From Rhodocyclaceae bacterium UBA2250 (GTDB lineage: Bacteria; Pseudomonadota; Gammaproteobacteria; Burkholderiales; Rhodocyclaceae), in the NCBI GenBank assembly GCA_002347285.1, contig DDXW01000074.1:1-14639 (forward strand): a stretch of 14,639 bases of DNA. Reading direction: 5' to 3'. Each line of letters opens with the position of its first letter. Within the stretch, counting starts at the first letter, position 1. Under the pieces are notes generated by a model, which was not told the DNA's origin, searched no databases, and saw nothing but the letters and a program-made list of their open reading frames with translations. Below are positions 6,725 through 13,482 of this stretch, piece by piece. Both the position numbers and the translations under genes were made by a program.

Positions 6725-7561
6725 ATGCGGCGCTGGCTGGCGCTTCTCTGGCTGGTCGTTATCGGCCCGTGCGCCGCGGCCTGGGCGAGCGATGCCTTCG
6801 TGCCGGTGCCGCCCATCGCGGCGCGCGTCACCGACCTGACTGGCACGCTGACGCCCGACCAGCAGGCGCAGCTCGAAGCCGCGCTCGCCGCGATCGAGCG
6901 CGAGCGGGGCGCGCAGGTCGCCGTGCTGCTGCTGCCCAGCGTGCGGCCCGAAAGCATCGAGCAGTTCGGTATCCGAGTGGCCGAGGCGTGGCGGCTCGGG
7001 CGCCGGGGCAGCGACGACGGCGCAATCCTCATCGTCGCGAAGAACGACCGCGAACTGCGCATCGAGGTCGGCTACGGCCTCGAAGGCGCGATCCCCGACG
7101 CGGTGGCGAAGCGCATCATCGACGAGATCATCGTGCCGCGCTTCCGGCAGGGCGACTTCCACGGCGGCATCGCGGCGGGCGTCGGCCAGATCGAAAAGCT
7201 GATCGCCGGCGAAGCGCTGCCCGCGCCGGCGCCGCGCGCCGACGGCGATGCGACGAGCGTCAGCGACCTGCAGATCTTCATTCTGCTCGCCCTGACGGTG
7301 CTGGCGCGCTTGGCGCGCGCGCTGTTCGGCCTGCTCGGTGCGCTCGCCGCCGCCGGCATCGCCGGCGCTCTGGCGCTGATGATCTTCGGCAGCTGGCTCG
7401 CCGCCGCCATCGCCGCGCTGCTGGTGTTCTTCATGTCGTTCGCCCGGGGCGGCGGCGGGAGCGGCTGGCATTCCGGCGGCGGTTTCCCGTCCTCCGGCTC
7501 CGGCGGCTTTTCGGGCGGCGGCGGGGGCTTCGGTGGCGGCGGCGCCTCGGGAAGGTGGTGA
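6725..7561 (+). CDS. TPM-domain (YgcG-like) exported membrane protein
   Basis: This 278-residue protein has a signal peptide (cleavage likely after AWA, residue 21). A periplasmic TPM domain follows at about 30-160, with VTDLTGTLTPDQQAQLEAALAAIE, VAVLLLPSV, AEAWRLGRRGSDDGAILIVAKNDRELRIEVGYGLEG and FRQGDFHGGIAAG. One or two transmembrane helices lie at about 183-238, and the C-terminal tail is dominated by Gly and Ser, ending GGGGASGRW. This architecture (signal, TPM, helix, Gly-rich tail) is the YgcG type that pairs with LemA. Members of the wider TPM group (TLP18.3/Psb32/MOLO-1) act in photosystem repair or as membrane-protein accessory factors. The bacterial role is unproven. It starts at the base after the lemA stop codon, so it is translationally linked to lemA, and it is followed by a second TPM gene after four bases. 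Confidence 0.88.
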   Translation: MRRWLALLWLVVIGPCAAAWASDAFVPVPPIAARVTDLTGTLTPDQQAQLEAALAAIERERGAQVAVLLLPSVRPESIEQFGIRVAEAWRLGRRGSDDGAILIVAKNDRELRIEVGYGLEGAIPDAVAKRIIDEIIVPRFRQGDFHGGIAAGVGQIEKLIAGEALPAPAPRADGDATSVSDLQIFILLALTVLARLARALFGLLGALAAAGIAGALALMIFGSWLAAAIAALLVFFMSFARGGGGSGWHSGGGFPSSGSGGFSGGGGGFGGGGASGRW

Positions 7562-7565
7562 GACG

Positions 7566-8063
7566 ATGAACATCGCGCGCCTGCTCAGGCATCTGTTCAC
7601 TCCTTCCTGGTGCGTGCGCCAGGCGCTCGGCGCGGCCGACCGCGCGGCGCTCGCGGCGGCGGTGGCGGCTTCCGAGCGACAGCATCGCGGCGAGCTGCGG
7701 CTGGTGGTCGAGGGGCCGCTCTCCCTGGCGGCGCTGTGGCGCGGCCAGACGCCGCGCCAGCGCGCCGGCGAACTCTTCGGCGCGCTCGGCGTGTGGGACA
7801 CCGCCGAGAACAGCGGGGTGCTGGTTTATGTCCAGTATGTGGACCGGCGCGTCGAGATCCTCGCCGACCGCGGCATCGCGGCCAGGGTGCCGCAGGCGGA
7901 ATGGGAGGCGCTCTGCCGCGCGATGGAGGCGGCCTTCGCGCGGGGCCAGTATCGCGCGGGCCTGCTGGCGGCGATCGACGGCGCGACCCGGCTGCTCGTC
8001 GCGCACTTCCCGGCGGGTGCGGACAACCGCAACGAACTGCCGAACGCGCCCCTGCTGCTCTGA
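7566..8063 (+). CDS. TPM-domain protein, short cytoplasmic form
   Basis: This is a 165-residue protein with a single TPM-like domain. Recognisable blocks are ALAAAVAASERQHRGELRLVVEG, FGALGVWDTAENSGVLVYVQYVDRRVEILADRGIAARV and AFARGQYRAGLLAAIDGATRLL, parallel to those of the gene before it. It lacks a signal peptide and clear membrane helices. The N-terminus (MNIARLLRHLFTPSWCVRQAL) is amphipathic and could lie on the membrane face. The arrangement LemA, exported TPM, non-exported TPM suggests paired domains on either side of the inner membrane; that is inference. It follows the previous stop by four bases and is the last gene of the operon, with a hairpin just after it. Confidence 0.82.
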   Translation: MNIARLLRHLFTPSWCVRQALGAADRAALAAAVAASERQHRGELRLVVEGPLSLAALWRGQTPRQRAGELFGALGVWDTAENSGVLVYVQYVDRRVEILADRGIAARVPQAEWEALCRAMEAAFARGQYRAGLLAAIDGATRLLVAHFPAGADNRNELPNAPLLL

Positions 8064-8068
8064 GCTGG

Positions 8069-8090
8069 CGGCGCCGCCCCGCCGGCGCCG
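8069..8090. terminator. GC-rich hairpin between convergent genes, possible two-way terminator
   Basis: CGGCGCCG at 8069-8076 and again at 8083-8090 form a perfect 8-base stem with a six-base loop, exactly in the 34-base gap between the convergent TPM and UspA genes. There is no long T-run on either side (only TTTCCTT on the plus side), so termination is likely but not certain. Confidence 0.4.
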
Positions 8091-8097
8091 AGTTTCC

Positions 8098-8520
8098 TTA
8101 CTTCACCAGCGTCACCGGCAGATCGGTGAGATGCAGCAGCTTGGTCGTCACCGAGCCCATCAGCACGCCGGCGACGGCGCCGAGGCCGCGCGTGCCCATG
8201 ACGATCTTCTCGCAGCCCTGGTCGGCGGCGAATTGGGCGATGGTCTCGGCGACCGGTCCGATCAGCACGGCCGGCGTGAAGCCCAGCCCGGCCTTCTCCA
8301 GCACGGCGCGCGCCGGCGCGAGCGCATCGCCGCCGCGGGTTTCCTGCATCGCCTCGATCTCGCGCTGCGGCATGTGGCTGCGGATCTCCGGCGCATCGAT
8401 GGGCACCTGGACGTTGAGGAGGAGAATCGAATAGTCGGTGCAGTTCCGCACCTCGGCCACGACATGTTGCGCCGCGCGCACGGACTGTTCGGAGCCATCG
8501 ACGGGGAGCAGGATTTTCAT
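8098..8520 (-). CDS. Universal stress protein, single UspA domain
   Basis: This 140-residue cytoplasmic protein is of the usual UspA length. It starts MKILLPVDGS and has the complete ATP-binding signature G-x2-G-x9-G-S (Gly109, Gly112, Gly122-Ser123, in MGTRGLGAVAGVLMGS), followed by VTTKLLHLTDLPVTLVK. This class usually binds ATP and forms dimers that modulate stress survival. The ATG at 8520 is supported by GAGGAAA seven bases upstream. It is divergent from the NhaD-like gene across 112 bases, so both may respond to the same conditions. A -10-like TACACT lies on the minus strand at 8557-8552. Confidence 0.92.
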   Translation of the reverse strand: MKILLPVDGSEQSVRAAQHVVAEVRNCTDYSILLLNVQVPIDAPEIRSHMPQREIEAMQETRGGDALAPARAVLEKAGLGFTPAVLIGPVAETIAQFAADQGCEKIVMGTRGLGAVAGVLMGSVTTKLLHLTDLPVTLVK

Positions 8521-8551
8521 GATGCGATTTCCTCGTGATTCTGTTGGCCGA

Positions 8552-8557
8552 AGTGTA
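8552..8557 (-). promoter_or_regulatory. Possible -10 element for the single-domain UspA gene
   Basis: The minus strand reads TACACT here, four of six positions of the consensus, about 31 bases before the ATG. No clear -35 is visible. Confidence 0.25.
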
Positions 8558-8594
8558 GCCGAACTTCCCGGGCGGTGCGCCGGAACACGGCTGC

Positions 8595-8600
8595 TAGAAT
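8595..8600 (+). promoter_or_regulatory. Likely -10 element for the NhaD-like gene
   Basis: TAGAAT lies 32 bases before the ATG and is followed by CCGCCGCA. The 14 bases from 8595 differ at only one position from those starting at 6082 in front of lemA. No convincing -35 is seen. Confidence 0.45.
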
Positions 8601-8632
8601 CCGCCGCAAAACCTTGTCTTGTGGAGATTCTC

Positions 8633-9913
8633 ATGGAGTTGTTCGGCATCCCGGTCGATTTCATCCTGTTCGCGCTGACACTGCTGGGCGTCGCGCTGTT
8701 CCACCACTACGTGCTGCAGGTCGCGCTGACCGGCCTGGCCGTCATCGCCGGCTACAAGATCCTGTTCGCCGGCTTCAAGTTCGGCCCGGGGCTCGCCGGC
8801 TTCGCCGCCCACATGGGCCACGAATGGGTGCTGCTGGTCAACCTGTTCTGCCTGCTGGTCGGCTTCGCGCTGCTGGCGCGGCACTTCGAGGATTCCGGCG
8901 TGCCGGAAGTGCTGCCGAAGCTGCTGCCCGAAGGCTGGCTCGGCCCCTTCGTGCTGCTCGTCATCATCTTCGTGCTCTCCGGCTTCCTCGACAACATCGC
9001 GGCGGCGCTGATCGGCGCCACCGTGGCGGCCAGCGTGTTCAAGCGCAAAGTCCACATCGGCTACCTGGCGGCGATCGTCGCGGCGTCCAACGGGGGCGGG
9101 GCCGGTTCGGTGGTCGGCGACACGACCACCACGATGATGTGGCTCGATGGCGTCAGCCCGGTCGACGTGTTCGAGGCCTATATCGCCTCCGGCGTGGCGC
9201 TGGTGGTGTTCGGCATCCCGGCGGCGCTGCTGCAGCACAAGCACATGGCGATCAGCCGCGAGTTCCATACCCAGCACAAGATCGACTGGTCGCGCCTCGG
9301 CATCGTCGGCTTCATCCTCGTCGCCGCCATCATCACCAACGTCACCGTCAACCTGAAATTCGCGGCCGCCGCCGAGCATTTCCCCTTCCTCGGCGCGGCC
9401 ATCTGGGTGGCGCTGCTGGTGGTGGTGCCGCTGCGCAAGCCGGAGTGGAGCCTGGTTCCGGGCGCGGTCAAGGGCTCGGTGTTCCTGCTGTCGCTGGTCA
9501 CCTGCGCCTCGATGATGCCGGTCGAACAACTGCCCCCGGCTTCGTGGCCGACCGCGCTGTCGCTGGGCTTCATCTCCGCCGTGTTCGACAACATCCCGCT
9601 CACCGCGCTGGCGCTCAAGCAGGGTGGCTACGACTGGGGCTTTCTCGCCTACGCCGTCGGTTTCGGCGGCTCGATGCTCTGGTTCGGTTCCTCGGCCGGC
9701 GTGGCGGTGGCCAACCTGTTCCCAGAAGCCAAATCGGTCGGCCAGTGGCTGCGCCACGGCTGGTTCGTCGCCGTCGGCTACGTCGTCGGCTTCTTCGTCA
9801 TGCTGGCGGTGATGGGCTGGCATCCGCATGAGCCGCACAAGGAAGGCACTGCCGCGCCGACCGTCGTCGAGCAGGCAGCGCCGTCTGCGATCGGTGCGCC
9901 CGGCTACCAGTAA
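8633..9913 (+). CDS. NhaD/ArsB-like ion transporter (ion transporter superfamily), probable Na+/H+ antiporter
   Basis: This is a 426-residue polytopic inner-membrane protein with about 10-12 helices. Two related hairpin motifs, FLDNIAAALIGAT (118-130) and FDNIPLTALALK (318-329), mark the two inverted halves typical of the ion transporter superfamily. SNGGGAGSVVGDTTTTMMW (152-170) closely resembles the GDVTTTMLW segment of NhaD Na+/H+ antiporters, and that is the basis of the call. Citrate, arsenite or other anion transport by the same fold cannot be ruled out. The C-terminus is a polar cytoplasmic tail. GTGGAG (8621-8626) six bases upstream fixes the ATG at 8633; the longer open frame from 8438 overlaps the UspA gene and its leader. 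It is followed after seven bases by a CPA2 antiporter gene, so the pair is co-expressed. Confidence 0.75.
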   Translation: MELFGIPVDFILFALTLLGVALFHHYVLQVALTGLAVIAGYKILFAGFKFGPGLAGFAAHMGHEWVLLVNLFCLLVGFALLARHFEDSGVPEVLPKLLPEGWLGPFVLLVIIFVLSGFLDNIAAALIGATVAASVFKRKVHIGYLAAIVAASNGGGAGSVVGDTTTTMMWLDGVSPVDVFEAYIASGVALVVFGIPAALLQHKHMAISREFHTQHKIDWSRLGIVGFILVAAIITNVTVNLKFAAAAEHFPFLGAAIWVALLVVVPLRKPEWSLVPGAVKGSVFLLSLVTCASMMPVEQLPPASWPTALSLGFISAVFDNIPLTALALKQGGYDWGFLAYAVGFGGSMLWFGSSAGVAVANLFPEAKSVGQWLRHGWFVAVGYVVGFFVMLAVMGWHPHEPHKEGTAAPTVVEQAAPSAIGAPGYQ

Positions 9914-9920
9914 GCCGGCC

Positions 9921-11267
9921 ATGCGCGGCGCCGTCCTGTCGCTGGCGCTGCTGCCGCTGCCGGCGCTGGCCGCCGGCTCCGGCGCCGTGGGCGAGAACCT
10001 GCTCTGGCTCGCCCTGATCCTCATGAGCGCGCGGCTGTTCGCGCCGCTCGCCCAGCGCGTCGGCTTTCCGGCGGTGCTCGGCGAACTGCTGCTCGGCGTG
10101 CTGCTCGGCAACCTGTCCCTCTTCGGCATCGGCCTGTTCGACACCATCGCGAAAGACCCGATCATCGCCTTCATCGCCGAGCTGGGCGTGATTGTGCTGC
10201 TGCTGCAGATCGGCCTGGAAACCAGACTGGCTGATCTCATGAAAGTCGGCGCTCGCGCGGCGGCGGTCGGCTCGGTCGGCATCGTCGTGCCCTTCGTGCT
10301 CGGCGCTTTCGTGGTTGGGCCGCTGCTGCTGCCCGGCCTGACACAGAACACCTATCTGTTCCTCGGCGCGACGCTGGCGGCCACCTCGGTCGGCATCACC
10401 GGCCGCGTCTTCCGCGACCTCGGCAAGCTCGGCACCCCGGCGGCGCGCATTGTGCTCGGCGCGGCGGTGATCGACGACGTACTCGGCCTGGTCATCCTCG
10501 CCGTGGTCACCAGCCTGGTGCAGGCCGGCTCGGTCAGCGTCGGCGAGGTGGGCTGGATCATCGCCAAAGCGGTGTTGTTCCTGGCCGGCAGCATCTGGCT
10601 CGGCCGGCTGATCGCGCCGCATTCCTCGCGCTGGCTGGCGCGCCTCGACGCCGGGCCGTCGATGCTGTTCGCCCAGGTGCTCGCCACCGGCCTGGCCTTG
10701 GCCTGGCTCGCGCATGCGATCGGGCTGGCGCCGATCATCGGCGCCTTCGCCGCCGGCCTGCTGTTCGAGCCGCTGTTCCTCAAGGATTTCGACACGCCGC
10801 GCATCGTGCAGGAGATCGATCCCCTGTTGCACGACCAGACCGAGCGCAGCCTGCTGGAGCGGCTGCGACCGATCCTCGCGCGCCATGCCGGCCACCAGCA
10901 CGAGCACATGATCGAGCCGATCGGCTACTTCTTCGTGCCGGTGTTCTTCGTGCTGACCGGCATGCAGGTCGACCTGCGCACGCTGGCCGATCCGGCCGTC
11001 GTCGTCGTGGCGCTCGGTGTCACCGCCGCAGCGGTGGTCGGCAAGCTCGCCGCCGGCTGGTTCGCGCGTTCCGCAGGCGGCTGGGTGGTCGGCTGGGGCA
11101 TGGTGCCGCGCGGCGAGGTCGGCCTGATCTTCGCGATGGTCGGCCGGCAGCTCGGCGTGATGGACGAGGCGATGTTCTCGGTGATCGTCATCATGGTGAT
11201 CCTCACCACGCTGATCACGCCGCCGGTGCTCACCTGGCTGCTGCGGCGGGATGTCGCGGCCGGCTGA
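9921..11267 (+). CDS. CPA2-type cation:proton antiporter, no regulatory domain
   Basis: This 448-residue membrane protein consists only of the sodium/hydrogen exchanger domain. Key stretches are FPAVLGELLLGVLLGN, ELGVIVLLLQIGLE, LAATSVGITGRVF (152-164), the ion-site Asp pair in AAVIDDVLGL (Asp185-Asp186), PIGYFFVPVFFVLTGM, VGKLAAGW with Lys375, and VPRGEVGLIFA. The Asp-Asp pair is characteristic of electrogenic Na+/H+ exchangers such as NapA, unlike the Gln-Asp of the KefB-like protein in this window. There is no RCK domain. The first 18 residues (MRGAVLSLALLPLPALAA) resemble a signal peptide before the first helix. A charged loop at about 288-331 contains RHAGHQHEH. The gene starts seven bases after the NhaD-like stop with no strong ribosome site, which suggests translational coupling. 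Confidence 0.87.
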   Translation: MRGAVLSLALLPLPALAAGSGAVGENLLWLALILMSARLFAPLAQRVGFPAVLGELLLGVLLGNLSLFGIGLFDTIAKDPIIAFIAELGVIVLLLQIGLETRLADLMKVGARAAAVGSVGIVVPFVLGAFVVGPLLLPGLTQNTYLFLGATLAATSVGITGRVFRDLGKLGTPAARIVLGAAVIDDVLGLVILAVVTSLVQAGSVSVGEVGWIIAKAVLFLAGSIWLGRLIAPHSSRWLARLDAGPSMLFAQVLATGLALAWLAHAIGLAPIIGAFAAGLLFEPLFLKDFDTPRIVQEIDPLLHDQTERSLLERLRPILARHAGHQHEHMIEPIGYFFVPVFFVLTGMQVDLRTLADPAVVVVALGVTAAAVVGKLAAGWFARSAGGWVVGWGMVPRGEVGLIFAMVGRQLGVMDEAMFSVIVIMVILTTLITPPVLTWLLRRDVAAG

Positions 11268-11284
11268 GGCGCGGCGGCTGCCTT

Positions 11285-11290
11285 TATACT
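11285..11290 (+). promoter_or_regulatory. Possible -10 element for the secreted 139-residue protein gene
   Basis: TATACT (five of six to consensus) lies in the 58-base gap, 35 bases before the ATG, followed by GC-rich GCGCG. The -35 position falls inside the preceding stop region and does not match. Confidence 0.35.
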
Positions 11291-11325
11291 GCGCGATCAC
11301 CCGTGTTGCCCCTGGAGCCCATGCC

Positions 11326-11745
11326 ATGAAACCGTCCTTCGCCGCCGCGGCCTGCGCCGCGTGGTTCCTTGCCTTTCCCGCCCAGGCCGCCGGCCTCGGC
11401 GATCCCGAACTCGACGTGGCGCAGCGCCTGCTCGAAGTGAGCCTGCGCGAAGACATCCCCGCCAACCACCCGCGCCTGGCGAAGACCCGCGAGCAGCTGC
11501 AGCGTGTCGCCAAGCAGACCGGCGAGAACGAGAATGCCATCGCCCAGGCCTGCATGCGCAACGCGCGCTACGTCTTCGACGCCGGCCGCATCGACGTGCG
11601 CCCGCACGAGGTGCTCGAGGCGGCCGCCCAGTATGCGCCCGCCGGCAAGCCGCTCAACGAAACCACCCAGCGCTACGTCCAGTTGCGTCTGCACAAGAAG
11701 CTCGACCACGCCGGCGCCATGGCGCAGATGGCCGCCGGCAAGTAA
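11326..11745 (+). CDS. Secreted or periplasmic protein of unknown function
   Basis: This 139-residue protein is not one I recognise. It has a clear signal peptide (MKPSFAAAACAAWFLAFPAQA, cleavage likely after residue 21). The mature part of about 118 residues is mostly helical and charged: DPELDVAQRLLEVSLREDIP, RLAKTREQLQRVAKQTGENENAI and, near the end, LNETTQRYVQLRLHKKLDH. One Cys remains in the mature protein (AQACMRNARY), so no internal disulfide is possible. The ATG at 11326 is preceded by GGAG (11313-11316); an ATG five bases earlier hits a stop after two codons. It lies alone between the antiporter pair and the MFS gene, with its own -10-like element and a hairpin after the stop. Confidence 0.8.
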   Translation: MKPSFAAAACAAWFLAFPAQAAGLGDPELDVAQRLLEVSLREDIPANHPRLAKTREQLQRVAKQTGENENAIAQACMRNARYVFDAGRIDVRPHEVLEAAAQYAPAGKPLNETTQRYVQLRLHKKLDHAGAMAQMAAGK

Positions 11746-11771
11746 GCTGCGCCGGCCGCATCGCCGGCGGC
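11731..11771 (+). terminator. Alternative GC-rich hairpins after the secreted-protein gene
   Basis: GCCGCCGGC (11731-11739) pairs perfectly with GCCGGCGGC (11763-11771), or GCCGGC (11751-11756) with GCCGGC (11763-11768) around a six-base loop. No T-run follows. It could weaken read-through into the MFS gene, or be chance GC symmetry. Confidence 0.25.
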
Positions 11772-11780
11772 GGCCATGGT

Positions 11781-11786
11781 TACAAT
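11781..11786 (+). promoter_or_regulatory. Likely -10 element directly before the MFS start codon
   Basis: TACAAT (five of six to consensus) ends only six bases before the ATG at 11793, with no ribosome-binding site between them. The transcript would start at or next to the ATG, which suggests a leaderless mRNA. Confidence 0.4.
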
Positions 11787-11792
11787 CCGGCC

Positions 11793-13094
11793 ATGACCGT
11801 CGTTCTCACTTCCGAACAGAAGCGCCGTCGCACGATCGCCCTGGCGGTGGTCGTGGCGGCCTACGTGCTGTCCTTCTTCCAGCGCTTCGCGCCCGCCGGC
11901 ATCGCGCAGGATCTCGCTGCGAGCTTCCAGACCTCCGCCGCCTCGCTCGGCGTGCTGGCGGCGACCTATTTCTACGTCTACACGGTGATGCAGGTGCCGA
12001 CGGGCATTCTCGTCGACACGCTCGGGCCGCGCCGCATCCTGCTGCTCGGGGGCATCGTCGCCGGTGCCGGCAGCCTGCTGTTCGGCCTGGCGGAAGGCCT
12101 CGACGCCGCGCTGATCGGCCGCACGCTGATCGGGCTGGGCGTCTCGGTGGTGTTCATCTCGATGCTGAAGATCATCGCGGTCTGGTTCGAGGATCACCGC
12201 TTCGCCAGCGTGGTCGGCCTGTCGATGCTGCTCGGCAACTTCGGTTCGGTGCTGGCCGGCGCGCCGCTGTCGTGGCTCGCGCAGTCGGTCGGCTGGCGCG
12301 GCGTGTTCGTCGGCATCGGCGTCGTATCGCTCGCGCTCGGCGCCCTCGCCTGGCTGCTGGTGCGCGATCGGCCCCAAAGCAACGAGGAGGCCGCCGGCGG
12401 CGCCGCCTCGCCAGCGCCGAGTTTCGACCGGACCGTGATCCTCACCGGCCTGCTGCGCGTGGTGCAGAACCGCGCCACCTGGCCGGCGGTGTTCGTCAAT
12501 ACCGGCTTGTCGGGCAGCTTCTTCGCCTTCGGCGGCCTGTGGGCCACGCCTTTTCTCACGCAGGGACTGGGCATGAGCCGCGACGCCGCGACGGCGCACC
12601 TCTCGCTCTATTTCGCCGGCTTCGCCGTCGGCTGCCTGGCGGTCGGCACGCTGTCCGACCGGCTGCGCCGCCGCAAGCCGGTGATCGTCGCGAGCTCGCT
12701 GGCCTACGGCGCGACCTGGCTGGTCTGGCTCGCCGGCGTCGCCCTGCCGCCCGCCGCCAGCTACGCGCTGTTCGCGCTGATGGGCCTGACCACCGCGAGC
12801 TTCACGCTGTCCTGGGCCTGCGCCAAGGAAGTCAATCCGCCGGCGCTGTCGGGCATGTCCACCTCGGTGGCCAACATGGGCGGCTTCCTGATGGGCGCGC
12901 TGCTGCAGCCGGCGGTCGGCTGGATCATGGACCAGCGCTGGAGCGGCGCGATGATCAACGGCGTGCGGCTGTATGCCCCGGAGGATTATCGCTGGGGCCT
13001 GCTGCTGATCGCCGCGGCGGCCTGGCTTGGCGCGGCGGCCGCCTGGTTCGTCCGCGAAACGCACTGCCGCAACCTCTGGAAGGAGACGCGATGA
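11793..13094 (+). CDS. Major facilitator superfamily transporter
   Basis: This is a 433-residue inner-membrane protein with 12 predicted helices in two six-helix halves joined by a hydrophilic loop (about 189-215, RDRPQSNEEAAGGAASPAPS). The MFS loop 2-3 signature is seen as GILVDTLGPRR, and its repeat in the second half as GTLSDRLRRRK. The opening AYVLSFFQRFAPAGIAQDLAASFQTSAASLGVLAATYFYVYTVMQVPTG is typical of proton-driven MFS carriers of anions or small organic solutes. The substrate cannot be told. The last four bases, ATGA, are shared with the next gene, a CbiX-type chelatase, so the two are translated together. A link to metal or tetrapyrrole precursor transport is therefore possible but is only inference. 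The ATG lacks a Shine-Dalgarno. Confidence 0.87.
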   Translation: MTVVLTSEQKRRRTIALAVVVAAYVLSFFQRFAPAGIAQDLAASFQTSAASLGVLAATYFYVYTVMQVPTGILVDTLGPRRILLLGGIVAGAGSLLFGLAEGLDAALIGRTLIGLGVSVVFISMLKIIAVWFEDHRFASVVGLSMLLGNFGSVLAGAPLSWLAQSVGWRGVFVGIGVVSLALGALAWLLVRDRPQSNEEAAGGAASPAPSFDRTVILTGLLRVVQNRATWPAVFVNTGLSGSFFAFGGLWATPFLTQGLGMSRDAATAHLSLYFAGFAVGCLAVGTLSDRLRRRKPVIVASSLAYGATWLVWLAGVALPPAASYALFALMGLTTASFTLSWACAKEVNPPALSGMSTSVANMGGFLMGALLQPAVGWIMDQRWSGAMINGVRLYAPEDYRWGLLLIAAAAWLGAAAAWFVRETHCRNLWKETR

Positions 13095-13459
13095 GCAAGG
13101 GCATCATCCTGTTCGGCCACGGGGCGCGCAATCCCGAGTACATCGAGCCGTTCCGGCGCATCCGCGCCGTGGTCGAACGCAAGCAGCCGGACATTCCCGT
13201 GGAGATCGGCTTCCTCGAGCTGACCCAGCCGGCGCTCGAGGCGAGCATCGAGTGCCTGGTCGCACGCGGGGTGCGGGAGATCAAGGTCGTGCCGATCTTC
13301 TTCGCGCCGGGCCGGCACGTGCTCAAGGATCTGCCGATGCTGCTGGGCAACGCGATGGACCGCTTTCCCGGCGTCGCGTTCGAGGTGGCCGACTGCGTCG
13401 GCGAAGTGGACGCCGTGATCGAGGCGATGGCGAACCATGCCGCAACCGGCAGCCCTTGA
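13091..13459 (+). CDS. Small CbiX-type sirohydrochlorin chelatase
   Basis: This 122-residue cytoplasmic protein matches the short CbiX (CbiXS) form. It begins KGIILFGHGARNPEY with the metal-binding His10 and has FLELTQPALEASI and PIFFAPGRHVLKDLP with the second His76. The short forms act as homodimers that insert Co2+, Ni2+ or Fe2+ into sirohydrochlorin, leading to cobalamin, coenzyme F430 or siroheme. In a proteobacterium, cobalamin or siroheme is the likely route. No other cobalamin or siroheme gene is in the window, so the metal is undecided. An AAGGAG site precedes the ATG at 13091, and the start overlaps the MFS stop by ATGA. Other chelatase-fold family members without proven activity look similar, so the function is probable rather than certain. 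Confidence 0.85.
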   Translation: MSKGIILFGHGARNPEYIEPFRRIRAVVERKQPDIPVEIGFLELTQPALEASIECLVARGVREIKVVPIFFAPGRHVLKDLPMLLGNAMDRFPGVAFEVADCVGEVDAVIEAMANHAATGSP

Positions 13460-13482
13460 AAGGGAGTATATCAGGATATACT
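13456..13482 (+). promoter_or_regulatory. Possible promoter of the RND efflux operon, overlapped by an inverted repeat
   Basis: TTGAAA (13456-13461) and TATACT (13477-13482) each match five of six consensus positions, but with a short 15-base spacer. The -35 overlaps the end of the chelatase gene. The -10 lies inside the palindrome at 13466-13481, as expected for a repressor-controlled promoter. Confidence 0.4.
13466..13481. promoter_or_regulatory. Perfect AT-rich inverted repeat, probable operator of the RND operon
   Basis: GTATATC and GATATAC form perfect 7-base arms around AG. A further ATATAC at 13484-13489 extends the pattern. Such AT-rich palindromes over the promoter of an RND efflux operon are typical TetR-, ArsR- or MarR-family operators. 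No regulator gene is visible in this window, so it would be encoded elsewhere. Confidence 0.5.

Noticed and set aside
7443..7558. Possible repeat or phase-variable tract in the Gly-rich tail of the TPM gene
   Set aside because: It is an imperfect GGC/GGT-rich codon run coding for a Gly/Ser tail usual for YgcG-type proteins, with no exact tandem unit.
8438..8632. N-terminal extension of the NhaD-like gene to 8438
   Set aside because: It overlaps the oppositely oriented UspA gene, and a good ribosome site supports 8633.
8594..11561. Long minus-strand open frames opposite the NhaD-like, CPA2 and secreted-protein genes
   Set aside because: Their translations are rich in Arg, Gln, His and Asp with no recognisable domain, as expected for shadows of GC-rich genes. 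The plus-strand products are clear membrane or secreted proteins.
11361..13459. Long alternative plus- and minus-strand frames over the MFS gene (up to about 650 codons)
   Set aside because: They have Arg/Ala/Gly-rich low-complexity composition. The MFS and chelatase frames carry family motifs and coupled start/stop signals.
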